Of a stretch of 24,321 bases of DNA, positions 1 through 8,514 are shown one piece after another. The stretch is from NCBI GenBank assembly GCA_045595445.1, contig JAZOAK010000011.1, positions 1 through 24,321 on the forward strand. The letters run 5' to 3'. This DNA is from RGIG3009 sp045595445 (GTDB taxonomy: Bacteria; Bacillota; Clostridia; Oscillospirales; Acutalibacteraceae). Below the pieces are notes generated by a model. It did no database searches. It was given only the letters and a program-made list of their open reading frames with translations, and was not told where the DNA came from. Each line of letters opens with the position of its first letter. The first letter of the stretch is position 1. Made by a program: the position numbers and the translations under genes.

Positions 1-1249
1 CCAAGGCACGGTTGTTTTTGAACACAACGTCCGTACCGGTGATCTCCGGCACGTCGTCCTTGCTGTTGACGCCCGTTTCATACACGGCACCGCCGTAGCT
101 TTTCGCCGTGTTGCCGTCGAAGACGGTATTCGTCAACACCAATTCAACTTTGACAGAATGGATCGCACCGCCGGTGCCCGTCGTGGCGGAGTTGTTAATG
201 AACTGCGTATCCTGCACTTCCAGTTTGTTCTGTGCATAGATGACACCGCCGCTGGGTGCCGAGTTACCTTCGAACACCACGCGGCTGTCTGCAACCTCGT
301 TTTCACCGCCGAGGTACAAAAACGCGCCGGTGCTGGCAGGCATATACACCGCGCCGCCGAGCGACGACGCCGAGTTGTTGCGGATAACGGCGTTATAAAT
401 ATAGGTTTTACGGTAACAATACACCACCGAACCACGAGCAGCGTAGTTGTTCTCAAACGTACCGCCGTAGACGGATAACGTACCGAAGTTATAGATAACG
501 GCGCCCTGGCTGGAAACGCCTTCGGGCACGTCGTTGGCGGCGTTTCTCACATAGGTACCGCCGTAGATGTTCATGGTTGCTTTGGCACAGATGATCGCCA
601 CCGCACCGCCAACCTGTTCCACATACGATACGCCGTAGTTTTCGGTCAAGGTTTTTTCGTTACCCAGCTTTTTATGGTTGCGAATCGTCACGTTATCGTA
701 CAGATCCGCCGTGGCGCCACCGACAATAAAGAGCGCCGAGCCCACAACGTCTACGTTCACGTCGTCGCGGTTACCGTCGATGATCAAGAGATCTTTTTGG
801 GTGGATTCCGCATGGCCGAGGGTCAGCGTAACGGGTTCTTCACACACCGTACCGTCCGCCGCTTCGCCCACGACGAAAAGATCCCCCGCAAAACCGCGGG
901 CGCGGGTGAGCGTGTGGGATTCTTCCGTGAAGATCGCCGCGTTCGCCGTTACGTAAAACGTGCGGTCAAGGGTGATGTCTGCCGTGATGCGGATCGCCCG
1001 TGCCTTTTCGGCGAGCGCCGCCTCTAATTCATCGGCCGTCGACACGTCCACCGGATCGGCGTAAATGTCCACGTCTTGTCCGGGTTCTTCCTCTTCGCCT
1101 TCCTCAGGCAGAAGTTCCCCTTCTTCCGTCGTGAGTTCCCCGTCGCCGAGTTCTTCGGCGAATACCGAGAGCGGCAGGGTGGTCACGACCAGGATCAGGC
1201 ATAAAGCCAGTGCGAGAATGCGTTTGACAGTTCCGGGAAAAGCGTTCAT
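1..1249 (-). CDS. Secreted right-handed beta-helix protein with Pmp-like FxxN/GGA repeats (C-terminus beyond window)
   Basis: The frame is open from an ATG at 1249 to the window edge (416 full codons); the C-terminus is missing. Residues 1-31 form a signal peptide: basic KR at 9-10, hydrophobic core, probable cleavage after SVFA. An acidic Glu-rich linker follows at 32-61. From about residue 214 there are repeated GGA[IV] and FxxN motifs: GGAV 214, FENN 265, GGAV 298, FEGN 326, GGVI 334, FINN 350, GGAI 360, FDGN 377, GGAV 386, FKNN 410. This is the pattern of chlamydial Pmp repeats (PF02415-like), which fold as parallel beta-helices. The start has a site AAAGGACGG about 10 nt upstream and lies 30 nt after capF with no terminator visible, so it is probably the last or a late gene of the glycan operon. 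The role is unknown; a surface adhesin or polysaccharide-binding protein is plausible. Fold and secretion are well supported, function is not. Confidence 0.8.
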   Translation of the reverse strand, partial: MNAFPGTVKRILALALCLILVVTTLPLSVFAEELGDGELTTEEGELLPEEGEEEEPGQDVDIYADPVDVSTADELEAALAEKARAIRITADITLDRTFYVTANAAIFTEESHTLTRARGFAGDLFVVGEAADGTVCEEPVTLTLGHAESTQKDLLIIDGNRDDVNVDVVGSALFIVGGATADLYDNVTIRNHKKLGNEKTLTENYGVSYVEQVGGAVAIICAKATMNIYGGTYVRNAANDVPEGVSSQGAVIYNFGTLSVYGGTFENNYAARGSVVYCYRKTYIYNAVIRNNSASSLGGAVYMPASTGAFLYLGGENEVADSRVVFEGNSAPSGGVIYAQNKLEVQDTQFINNSATTGTGGAIHSVKVELVLTNTVFDGNTAKSYGGAVYETGVNSKDDVPEITGTDVVFKNNRAL

Positions 1250-1279
1250 GTTCTTGTTCCGTCCTTTCGTATCGCAATC

Positions 1280-2479
1280 TTATTCTACGGGTTCGAAAAA
1301 CGTATCGGGGTGGGCGGGATCAAACGATTCGTTTGCCCACATCACCGTCACCAGATCGTCGGTGTCGGATAGGTTGATGATGTTGTGCGTGTAGCCGGGC
1401 AGCATGTGTACTGCCTCTATTTTATCACCGCTGACTTCGAAATTCAGCACCTCATCCGAGCCGACTTTACGCTGCTGAATGAGCCCTTTCCCGCTGACAA
1501 CGATGAAAAATTCCCATTTGGTGTGATGCCAGTGCTGGCCTTTGGTGATACCGGGCTTTGAAATATTGACACTGACCTGTCCGTGTGCCGCGGTTTTAAG
1601 CAGCTCGGTAAAGCTGCCGCGCTCGTCCACGTTCATATTGAGCTCGAACGCCGCTTTTTCTTTCGGCAGATAGGACAGATAGGTAGAATACAATTTTTTG
1701 GCAAACGAATCGGGGGCGATGGTCGGCACCGTCAGCGTTTGCGGCTGGGCCTTGAAGGAGTCAAGCAGTTCGACGATCTCACCGAGCGTTACTTTATGCG
1801 TGGTGGGAGCGGCACAGAACGCGCCGTCGTCACAAAGAACGGTGTTGATGCCGTCAAAGGTGCAATGATGCTCGACGCCCTCTAACGCGTCCAGCATTTC
1901 CTCCACGAGATCGTCAATGTAGAGCAGTTCCAGCTGCACGGCAGGATCGTTTACCGTGATGGGTAAATCGTTTGCCGTATTGTGGCAAAAGGTCGCCACC
2001 GCGGAATTGTAATTCGGGCGGCACCATTTGCCGAACAGGTTGGGGAACCGATACACGAGCACCTTGGCTCCTGTTTCTTCGCCGTATGCGAAAAGCAGAT
2101 CCTCCCCCGCTTTTTTCGACCGTCCGTATTCGCTGTCGTAACGGCCGATGCAGGTCGCTTGTATCGAGGACGAGAGCAGTACGGGGCAGGTGTTGCCGTG
2201 CTTTTTCAGCGTATTAAGCAAAGTGGAGGTGAACCCGAAATTGCCCTGCATAAACTCGTCCGTATTCTGCGGGCGGTTGACGCCCGCCAAGTGAAACACA
2301 AAATCCGCCCGCGCGCAGTATGCGTCTAACTCCTCGGGGGCGGAATCAATATCGTAGCAAAAGATGTCTTCAATGCACAGTGACGGACGGGTACGGTTTT
2401 TGCCGTCCCGCACGGTTTTGAGGGTCTCGACCAGATTTTTTCCGACGAATCCGTTTGCGCCGGTTACCAATACGTTCAT
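1280..2479 (-). CDS. capF: CapF-like bifunctional SDR/cupin enzyme of UDP-L-FucNAc synthesis
   Basis: The protein is 399 aa. The N-terminal half is an NAD(P)-binding SDR domain with VTGANGFVG at 5-13 and catalytic YxxxK at Tyr118/Lys122. The C-terminal part, about 280-399, is a cupin with HWHH at 316-319, Glu323 and His365 as likely metal ligands. In Staphylococcus CapF the cupin epimerises C3 and the SDR domain reduces C4 of the CapE product, giving UDP-N-acetyl-L-talosamine for CapG. Sequence similarity to CapF/FnlB/WbjC is clear, for example PNLFGKWC at 146-153 and KPGITKG at 308-314. At 399 aa it is longer than the usual ~370. A longer in-frame start exists, but ATG 2479 follows GGAGGATGAAAAA and sits 4 nt after the upstream stop, so it was chosen. 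It is separated from capE and capG by two nucleotidyltransferase genes. Confidence 0.95.
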   Translation of the reverse strand: MNVLVTGANGFVGKNLVETLKTVRDGKNRTRPSLCIEDIFCYDIDSAPEELDAYCARADFVFHLAGVNRPQNTDEFMQGNFGFTSTLLNTLKKHGNTCPVLLSSSIQATCIGRYDSEYGRSKKAGEDLLFAYGEETGAKVLVYRFPNLFGKWCRPNYNSAVATFCHNTANDLPITVNDPAVQLELLYIDDLVEEMLDALEGVEHHCTFDGINTVLCDDGAFCAAPTTHKVTLGEIVELLDSFKAQPQTLTVPTIAPDSFAKKLYSTYLSYLPKEKAAFELNMNVDERGSFTELLKTAAHGQVSVNISKPGITKGQHWHHTKWEFFIVVSGKGLIQQRKVGSDEVLNFEVSGDKIEAVHMLPGYTHNIINLSDTDDLVTVMWANESFDPAHPDTFFEPVE

Positions 2480-2483
2480 TTTT

Positions 2484-3644
2484 TCATCCTCCGTCCTGCG
2501 ATAACAGATCCATCGATTCAAACAAACGGTGCAGCTGCGCGGCGTTTTTCTCCTCGTTGCCGACATCGCGCACGCGCCTGAACGCAACGAGCGCCTGTCC
2601 CTGGCACACGCGCTTAATGCTGTGGTACACGCGGTAAAGCGGCGCCAGATACGGTTTCCCCTTGAGCGACGGATACAAATTTTTCAAATTTTCATACGGC
2701 ACAAACAACAGCCGCTTCGCGATACCCTTGGAGCCGTATGCCGCGCTGAAGGAAAGGGTGCGCTGGGAAGCGGTTCCGTATTTGCCGCCGCTGAGAATAT
2801 ACTGTGCCAACAGCCGTGTGTCCGCATCGTGTGTGTGACCGTCAAACCAAACGGCACCCAGACGGCACACCGTCTCATAAAAGGTGAGCAGCCCACCCTC
2901 TTCACACATCGCGCGCAACGCCGACTCGTCGTGATCGGGCGCGCGGCGCAACAGCCACAAGTCCATCACGGGACGGATTCCACAGCCGCCAAACAAAAAA
3001 TGATGCGCCATGTGCGCCAGATGATGAAAGCGGAAAAAGGTCGGCGTTTCGGTATAGCGATAGCCTTCTCCTTCGACATAGTCCCACACGCGTTCGAGTA
3101 CCACGTCCATCTTACCGTGCCGTTCCATAATCGAATGGTGCAGCTCCAGATGCACATCGCTGCAAAAAAGTGAGATATCGCGGGAGGCGCGCACACCCTC
3201 GGTCGTAAACCCTTCGGCGGTCAGCAGATCAACAGCGCGTTTTACGTCACGGTCATGGACCAGCATATCGATATCACAGCTGGTACGCATCCACGGTTGC
3301 GGATACAGGTGACGCATCACCGACCCCTTCATCGGCAGATACGGAATCTGTGCCGTCGCAAGCACCTCGTCAACATGAGCGAGCTCCGCCTCCAACCTGA
3401 CATAGCGGTATTGTGCCGCGAACACGCTTTTAGCGGCTTTTTCCAAAAACAGCTTTTGCCCGTCGGTAGTCGCTGTCGGCAATGCCTGCTGTTTCTCCAG
3501 CACCTCATATACCATGTGTGCCAGATCGTGATACTCCGCTAACGCGTACGCGCTTGAAAATTCCTCAAAAGACGGAGCAACCGACACGGGAGTGCCATGC
3601 AGCAACGCACGCAACAGTTCAAACAACCACTGTTCAGCATTCAT
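2484..3644 (-). CDS. PF14907-type nucleotidyltransferase family protein (second of tandem pair)
   Basis: The protein is 386 aa. It has the signature of the uncharacterised nucleotidyltransferase family NTP_transf_5 (PF14907): PMKG at 104-107, YPQPWMR at 114-120, and the metal-binding DID at Asp124/Asp126 followed by LVH, then LELHH at 166-170. These fit a polymerase-beta-type nucleotidyltransferase fold. It is clearly paralogous to the next gene upstream (3670-4821): the stretch around residues 113-130 is nearly identical in both, and overall identity looks close to half. The ATG at 3644 follows AAAGGAGCGATCAAT. The stop lies 4 nt before capF, so the two are probably translationally coupled. 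Substrate and reaction are unknown; members occur in polysaccharide and peptide-modification clusters. A role in decorating the glycan or its lipid-linked precursor is inference only. Confidence 0.82.
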   Translation of the reverse strand: MNAEQWLFELLRALLHGTPVSVAPSFEEFSSAYALAEYHDLAHMVYEVLEKQQALPTATTDGQKLFLEKAAKSVFAAQYRYVRLEAELAHVDEVLATAQIPYLPMKGSVMRHLYPQPWMRTSCDIDMLVHDRDVKRAVDLLTAEGFTTEGVRASRDISLFCSDVHLELHHSIMERHGKMDVVLERVWDYVEGEGYRYTETPTFFRFHHLAHMAHHFLFGGCGIRPVMDLWLLRRAPDHDESALRAMCEEGGLLTFYETVCRLGAVWFDGHTHDADTRLLAQYILSGGKYGTASQRTLSFSAAYGSKGIAKRLLFVPYENLKNLYPSLKGKPYLAPLYRVYHSIKRVCQGQALVAFRRVRDVGNEEKNAAQLHRLFESMDLLSQDGG

Positions 3645-3669
3645 ATTGATCGCTCCTTTTAAAGAATTG

Positions 3670-4821
3670 TTACTGTCCGTGTAATCCCACTGCCGCGAGC
3701 AGTTCTTGCATTTCGCGAATCGTTTCGTCGTCCTGTGTGCTTGCCGCTTTGATGTGCTCCATTGCCTTTTTGCCGCTGCCCATTTTCAAGCGGGAGACAA
3801 TGCGACACAACTGATAATACGGTGTCAGATACGGTTTGCCGTCCAACGCCGGATACAGCTGTTTCAAATCGGTATACGGCATAAACGCTTTATGCCACAC
3901 CATCGTATACTTGCCATGTCGAACAGCGGCAGAGGCGCCGCGCTGATCGTGTGAGCCGTACGCACCACCGCACAGAATAAACTGCTCCACGCGCCGTGTG
4001 GTATCGTCGTGCTCGCCGTCACCGAACCATACGTCGGCAAGCGCACACATCTGCTCGGCGAACACGGACAAGCCTCCCTGCTCACACAGTGCCAGCACCT
4101 CACCCGAGGAAAAGCGACTGTGTTTGAGCAACAGCCACAGATCCATCACGGTGCGCACACCGCAACCGCCGCCGAGAAAGTGATACGCCATATGGGCAAG
4201 ATGATGGAATAAAAAGAACGCCGGTTTTTCAAGATGATAACAGCCTTTGGACACCGTATACTCCCAGATCTGTGCCAACAACACATCCATCTGCGGACGG
4301 CGTTCGAGCACATTGTGGTGCAATTCCAGATGCACACCGTCACAGAACAGTGACATATCGTGATAATTGCGTACCCCATCGGTTTCAAAGCCGTCTGCGA
4401 CCAGCGCCTCGACGGCGCGGTCGAGATCCTCCTCATGCACCAGCACGTCAATGTCGCAGCTGGTACGCATCCACGGCTGCGGGTACAGAGCGCGTAACAC
4501 CGCGCCTTTGAGCGGTATATACGCGATTTTCTCCCGCTCGAACACCGCGCTGACGTGCGCAAGTTCTGCGTCCAGCTTGACGTATCGGTACTGGGCAAGT
4601 TCGAGCTTGCCGTCCATTTTTTGCAAAAACGCCCGCTCGTTCTCGTCTATCGGCTCGGGCAATGCGCCGTCCTTCGCGGCAAAATACACCAAGTGCGCTA
4701 AATCGTGCTTTGCCGCCAACTTGCACGCCTCTTTGAACTCAGCGAAAGTGATCGGTTTTGTGAACGGTGTTCCGTTAAGCACCGACCGCAGCAGCGCGAT
4801 CATAAGTTGTTCGGTTGTCAT
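3670..4821 (-). CDS. PF14907-type nucleotidyltransferase family protein (first of tandem pair)
   Basis: The protein is 383 aa and soluble, with the same layout as its neighbour at 2484-3644: an N-terminal helical region with HDLAHLVY at 39-46, then PLKG at 103-106, YPQPWMR at 113-119, DID at Asp123/Asp125, and a VHLELHH block about 40 residues later. All candidate catalytic residues are kept in both copies, so neither looks like a decayed duplicate. ATG 4821 follows AAAAGGGGGTTGTCCC, 14 nt after the capG stop. The C-terminal ~130 residues, including FHHLAHMA and a DLWLL helix, are also shared. The family is known only as predicted nucleotidyltransferases. The position inside the UDP-L-FucNAc gene set suggests a nucleotide-sugar or glycan modification, but no substrate can be read from the sequence. 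Confidence 0.82.
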   Translation of the reverse strand: MTTEQLMIALLRSVLNGTPFTKPITFAEFKEACKLAAKHDLAHLVYFAAKDGALPEPIDENERAFLQKMDGKLELAQYRYVKLDAELAHVSAVFEREKIAYIPLKGAVLRALYPQPWMRTSCDIDVLVHEEDLDRAVEALVADGFETDGVRNYHDMSLFCDGVHLELHHNVLERRPQMDVLLAQIWEYTVSKGCYHLEKPAFFLFHHLAHMAYHFLGGGCGVRTVMDLWLLLKHSRFSSGEVLALCEQGGLSVFAEQMCALADVWFGDGEHDDTTRRVEQFILCGGAYGSHDQRGASAAVRHGKYTMVWHKAFMPYTDLKQLYPALDGKPYLTPYYQLCRIVSRLKMGSGKKAMEHIKAASTQDDETIREMQELLAAVGLHGQ

Positions 4822-4835
4822 GGGACAACCCCCTT

Positions 4836-5996
4836 TTAGAATTTTCGCCAGACCATCTTATTGACCACACCAACGTACGATTGAATGATCTTAACGACCT
4901 TGGTGGACACGTTTTCTTCAATATAATCGGGAACAGGGATCCCGTAATCGCCGTTTTGATTCATGGTAACGGCGGTATCCACCGACTGTAATAAACCGAC
5001 CTCGTCAATGCCCGAGAGAATAAAGCACGCTTTATCCAACGCCTCGGGGCGCTCGGTGGAGGTGCGGATGCACACCGCGGGGAACGGTTTTCCGATGGAG
5101 GTAAAGAAACTGCTCTCCTCCGGTAAGGTGCCGGAATCCGACACCACGCAAAACGCGTTCATTTGCAGGCAGTTATAATCGTGGAACCCGAGCGGCTCCT
5201 GACGAATCACACGCTTGTCCAATTCAAAGCCGCTCGCATCCAGTCGATTGCGCGAACGCGGGTGGCAGGAATAGAGGATCGGCATATCGTATTTCTCCGC
5301 CATTTTGTTAATGGCAGAGAATAAACTCACAAAGTTTTGCTCGGTGTCGATGTTCTCCTCGCGATGAGCGGAAAGCAGGATATACTTGCCCTTTTCGAGC
5401 CCTAACCGCTTATGCACGTCGCTTGCTTCGATTTCTTTAAGGTTATTATGTAAGACCTCCGCCATCGGCGAGCCGGTGACGTAGGTGCGCTCCTTCGGCA
5501 GACCGCAATCCGCCAAATACCGACGCGCATGCTCGGAATACGCCATGTTGACGTCCGAGATAATGTCCACGATACGGCGATTCGTCTCCTCCGGCAGGCA
5601 CTCGTCCTTGCAGCGGTTGCCCGCCTCCATATGGAAGATCGGGATGTGCAGGCGCTTTGCACCAATGACCGACAGACAGCTGTTGGTATCGCCCAGCACC
5701 AAGACCGCGTCGGGCTTGATCTCTGCCATCAATTTGTAGGATTTGGCAATGATGTTACCGCAGGTCTCGCCAAGATCTGCACCCACTGCATCCAAATACA
5801 CGTCGGGATCGTCCAATTTGAGGTCCTTAAAGAACACACCGTTCAGGTTATAATCGTAGTTTTGACCGGTGTGCGCCAAGATCGTATCAAAATAGGTGCG
5901 GCATTTATTGATGACCGCCGCGAGTCGGATGATCTCGGGGCGCGTGCCGACGATGATGAGCAATTTCAGTTTGCCGTTGTTTTTGAAAGCCGCCAT
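4836..5996 (-). CDS. capG: CapG-like UDP-GlcNAc 2-epimerase family enzyme (UDP-L-FucNAc-forming)
   Basis: The 386-aa protein has the GT-B-like fold motifs of non-hydrolysing UDP-GlcNAc 2-epimerases: GTRPEIIR at 17-24, GDTNS, HMEAGNRC followed by PEETNRR, SAHREEN, and near the C-terminus SDSGTLPEES and TSTERPEA. Within the family, CapG/FnlC/WbjD performs the last step of the pathway, C2 epimerisation of UDP-N-acetyl-L-talosamine to UDP-N-acetyl-L-fucosamine. That assignment rather than WecB/MnaA rests on capE being immediately upstream (one nt between its stop and this ATG) and capF being in the same operon. Catalytic-site residues appear intact. It is cytoplasmic. Confidence 0.93.
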   Translation of the reverse strand: MAAFKNNGKLKLLIIVGTRPEIIRLAAVINKCRTYFDTILAHTGQNYDYNLNGVFFKDLKLDDPDVYLDAVGADLGETCGNIIAKSYKLMAEIKPDAVLVLGDTNSCLSVIGAKRLHIPIFHMEAGNRCKDECLPEETNRRIVDIISDVNMAYSEHARRYLADCGLPKERTYVTGSPMAEVLHNNLKEIEASDVHKRLGLEKGKYILLSAHREENIDTEQNFVSLFSAINKMAEKYDMPILYSCHPRSRNRLDASGFELDKRVIRQEPLGFHDYNCLQMNAFCVVSDSGTLPEESSFFTSIGKPFPAVCIRTSTERPEALDKACFILSGIDEVGLLQSVDTAVTMNQNGDYGIPVPDYIEENVSTKVVKIIQSYVGVVNKMVWRKF

Positions 5997-5997
5997 A

Positions 5998-7044
5998 TTA
6001 TCTCCCCATTTCCGCTAACTGCTCTTGAATGAATTTGAGCGACGCGATCTTTTCTTTGACCTGCTCGACTCCCAGCAACTCCGTGTTGTTGGAATTAAAC
6101 TCGGTGAGCGTGTTGCGCTCGGCATTGCCGTTTGTGAAATAGTTATCGTAGTTTAAGCCGCGACTGTCGGCGGGAACGCGGTAAAACGCGCCCATGTCGA
6201 TCGCCTTGGCACATTCTTCGTTGGTAAGCAGGGTTTCGTACATCTTTTCGCCGTGACGGATGCCGATCACCTTGATGTTCTCTTTATCGCCGCCAAACAG
6301 TTCACACACCGCTTCCGCTTGCGTCTGAATGGTGCAGGCAGGGGCTTTTTGCACCAGAATATCGCCGGAGGTGCCGTGCTCGAACGCGAACAGCACCAGA
6401 TCCACCGCCTCGTCCAGACTCATAATAAACCGCGTCATGCTACCGTCGGTAATGGTGATGGGTTGTCCCGCTTTGATCTGATCGATCCACAGCGGAATCA
6501 CCGAGCCGCGTGAGCACATCACGTTGCCGTAACGCGTGCAGGTGATGGTAGTCTTTTTCGGATCCACGGTGCGCGATTTTGCCACCGCCACGCGCTCCTC
6601 AAGCGCCTTGCTGATGCCCATCGCGTTGACCGGGTATGCCGCCTTATCGGTGGACAGACAGACCACATTCTTGACGCCCGCCTCAATAGCGGCGGTCAGC
6701 ACGTTGTCCGTACCGATGACGTTGGTGCGCACGGCTTCCATCGGGAAAAACTCACAGGACGGCACTTGCTTTAAGGCCGCCGCGTGGAAAATGTAATCCA
6801 CCCCGTGCATGGCACTTTTCACGGATGCCAGATCGCGCACGTCGCCGATATAGAATTTGATCTTATCCGCAACCTCGGGCATGGTCGCCTGAAATTCGTG
6901 GCGCATATCGTCCTGCTTTTTCTCATCGCGCGAGAAAATGCGGATCTCGCCGATATCCGTTTTCAAGAAACGGTTCAAGACGGCATTTCCAAAACTGCCG
7001 GTACCACCGGTAATGAGTAATGTTTTTCCGGTAAACAGTGACAT
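5998..7044 (-). CDS. capE: CapE-like UDP-GlcNAc 4,6-dehydratase/5-epimerase
   Basis: This is a 348-aa extended SDR enzyme. The Rossmann motif GGTGSFG is at 13-19, followed by FSRDEKKQ, and the family block DKAAYPVNAMGISK holds the active-site lysine. CapE/FnlA/WbjB catalyses the first committed step to UDP-L-FucNAc: 4,6-dehydration of UDP-GlcNAc with inversion at C5. Length and motifs match the CapE/FlaA1/PseB family. The presence of capG and capF in the same operon favours CapE over the pseudaminate enzyme PseB. The site AAGGGGAGTCAATT precedes the ATG, 18 nt after the wzx stop. It probably forms a cytoplasmic hexamer like its homologues (known for the family, not seen here). Confidence 0.94.
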   Translation of the reverse strand: MSLFTGKTLLITGGTGSFGNAVLNRFLKTDIGEIRIFSRDEKKQDDMRHEFQATMPEVADKIKFYIGDVRDLASVKSAMHGVDYIFHAAALKQVPSCEFFPMEAVRTNVIGTDNVLTAAIEAGVKNVVCLSTDKAAYPVNAMGISKALEERVAVAKSRTVDPKKTTITCTRYGNVMCSRGSVIPLWIDQIKAGQPITITDGSMTRFIMSLDEAVDLVLFAFEHGTSGDILVQKAPACTIQTQAEAVCELFGGDKENIKVIGIRHGEKMYETLLTNEECAKAIDMGAFYRVPADSRGLNYDNYFTNGNAERNTLTEFNSNNTELLGVEQVKEKIASLKFIQEQLAEMGR

Positions 7045-7062
7045 AATTGACTCCCCTTATAT

Positions 7063-8514
7063 TTAAGACTTTTTAACCTTTTTAAGAAACCCCGCCGCAA
7101 ATGCTTTGTATTGACTGAACGTTTCGCAACGAAGCAGCCATGCCGCCAGGAAATAGACGGCAACGCCGACCGCAAAGCCCACGATCAGCTCGACAAACGG
7201 ATTGCTTATAACAAGCATACAGCCGATGATCGCCGCCGCCATGATCAGCGTGGGAAGGATCGGTTCGGCGAAATCCTTGAGCTGCTGCCAATATCCGTAA
7301 TCCAACGTCTTTTTGGCGACGATGGCATTGCCAATCTGCATAATCACAGCGCTGACAACGCCGCTGAGCACCATCACGATCGGCGGATAAGACATCGTTG
7401 AAAACAATAACAGCACCGATACGCCCGTGCCGATGGAATGGAGCGCCAGCGACAGACCGCTTTTGCCGAGCGATTCGAGCGCGGTGGTCTTTTGGTTCAT
7501 CGGGATACCGAGCTCCGACAGGCAAACCGCCTGCAAGAACGGCACACAGCCGAGCCATTTATCCGTTAACAACACCGATACCAGCGGCTCGGCAAGCAGG
7601 ATCATCCCGACCATCAGCGGTGTGGTCACAAACATAACCATCCGCATAAAATTCCGAAGCGAGATAAGCAAGCGTTCCTTTTCGGTCTGCATGCGCGAGA
7701 GCGCCGAGAACGCCACAGGCGTCAGCGAGCCGTCCACCACCGTCATCGCGGTAGCGGGGAACTGAAACCCTTTGTTAAAAAAACCGAGAACAGTGGAATC
7801 GTACACCTTGCCAATGACCAACGAACGCAGATTCAAAAATAACTGCTGTACCAAACGCGTCACCAGCACCTTGGAACCGTAGGAAATGACCGGCTTAACA
7901 AGCGCCCACGAAAACTGCAGGATCGGACGCCATTTGCTGAACAAGATCGCCAGTCCTCCCGCCACCACATAGTTGGCAAGCGAGGATAGCGTGATCGACC
8001 AGACACCGAAGCCGTTGTATGCCATCGCAACTCCCGCCCCGATATGTGCTACCGCACCAAAGAGATAGCAAAAGAAGATCTTTTTGAACTCCATATTGCG
8101 CCGCATCAGCGCGAGTTGGATGGTGTAAAACGCCGAGAACAGCACACGCAGGCTCTGCACCCGAATAATGGCGGTGAGAATCGGCAAGCTGTAGAACTTG
8201 GCAACAGACGGCGCTAAGAAGAAGAGCACCGCATACACGATCACCGACAGCACCAGGTTGGCGAAAAAGATCGAGGAGATCTCTTTATCGGTGATACCCT
8301 CTTTTTGTACCACCGAGGACGAAAAGCTGGTTTCCACGATGGTGTTGGCGACGGTGATAAACACTGTCGTGATCGCCACGATACCGAAATCCTCCGGGGC
8401 GAGCAGACGCGCCAGCAGGATCTGCACCACAAAGGTGGAGCCTAAATTACACAGCGATTGCCCTAATTTCCAAATAAAGGAGTTGGCTGATTTACGGCCT
8501 AAACTTTGTTCCAT
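7063..8514 (-). CDS. wzx: Wzx-type polysaccharide flippase (MOP superfamily)
   Basis: The protein is 483 aa, very hydrophobic, with roughly 12-14 predicted membrane spans along its whole length. The N-terminus runs through the typical LARLLAPEDFGIVAI segment of lipopolysaccharide/O-antigen exporters. Similar proteins are WzxC/TuaB-type flippases that move undecaprenyl-diphosphate-linked repeat units across the membrane. The ATG follows AAGGATAGCAG. Its first 23 nt overlap the 3' end of the preceding polymerase gene in another frame, so the two are tightly coupled. The pairing with a polymerase marks a Wzx/Wzy-dependent pathway. Which repeat unit it carries cannot be read from sequence. Confidence 0.92.
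   Translation of the reverse strand: MEQSLGRKSANSFIWKLGQSLCNLGSTFVVQILLARLLAPEDFGIVAITTVFITVANTIVETSFSSSVVQKEGITDKEISSIFFANLVLSVIVYAVLFFLAPSVAKFYSLPILTAIIRVQSLRVLFSAFYTIQLALMRRNMEFKKIFFCYLFGAVAHIGAGVAMAYNGFGVWSITLSSLANYVVAGGLAILFSKWRPILQFSWALVKPVISYGSKVLVTRLVQQLFLNLRSLVIGKVYDSTVLGFFNKGFQFPATAMTVVDGSLTPVAFSALSRMQTEKERLLISLRNFMRMVMFVTTPLMVGMILLAEPLVSVLLTDKWLGCVPFLQAVCLSELGIPMNQKTTALESLGKSGLSLALHSIGTGVSVLLLFSTMSYPPIVMVLSGVVSAVIMQIGNAIVAKKTLDYGYWQQLKDFAEPILPTLIMAAAIIGCMLVISNPFVELIVGFAVGVAVYFLAAWLLRCETFSQYKAFAAGFLKKVKKS

Noticed and set aside
2480..2587. 36-codon N-terminal extension of capF
   Set aside because: It overlaps the nucleotidyltransferase gene and is unlike CapF; ATG 2479 has GGAGGATGAAAAA.
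2529..3173. Plus-strand 214-aa ORF opposite the nucleotidyltransferase gene
   Set aside because: It is antisense to a gene with clear family motifs, has no recognisable domain or convincing ribosome site, and reads as a GC-driven shadow.
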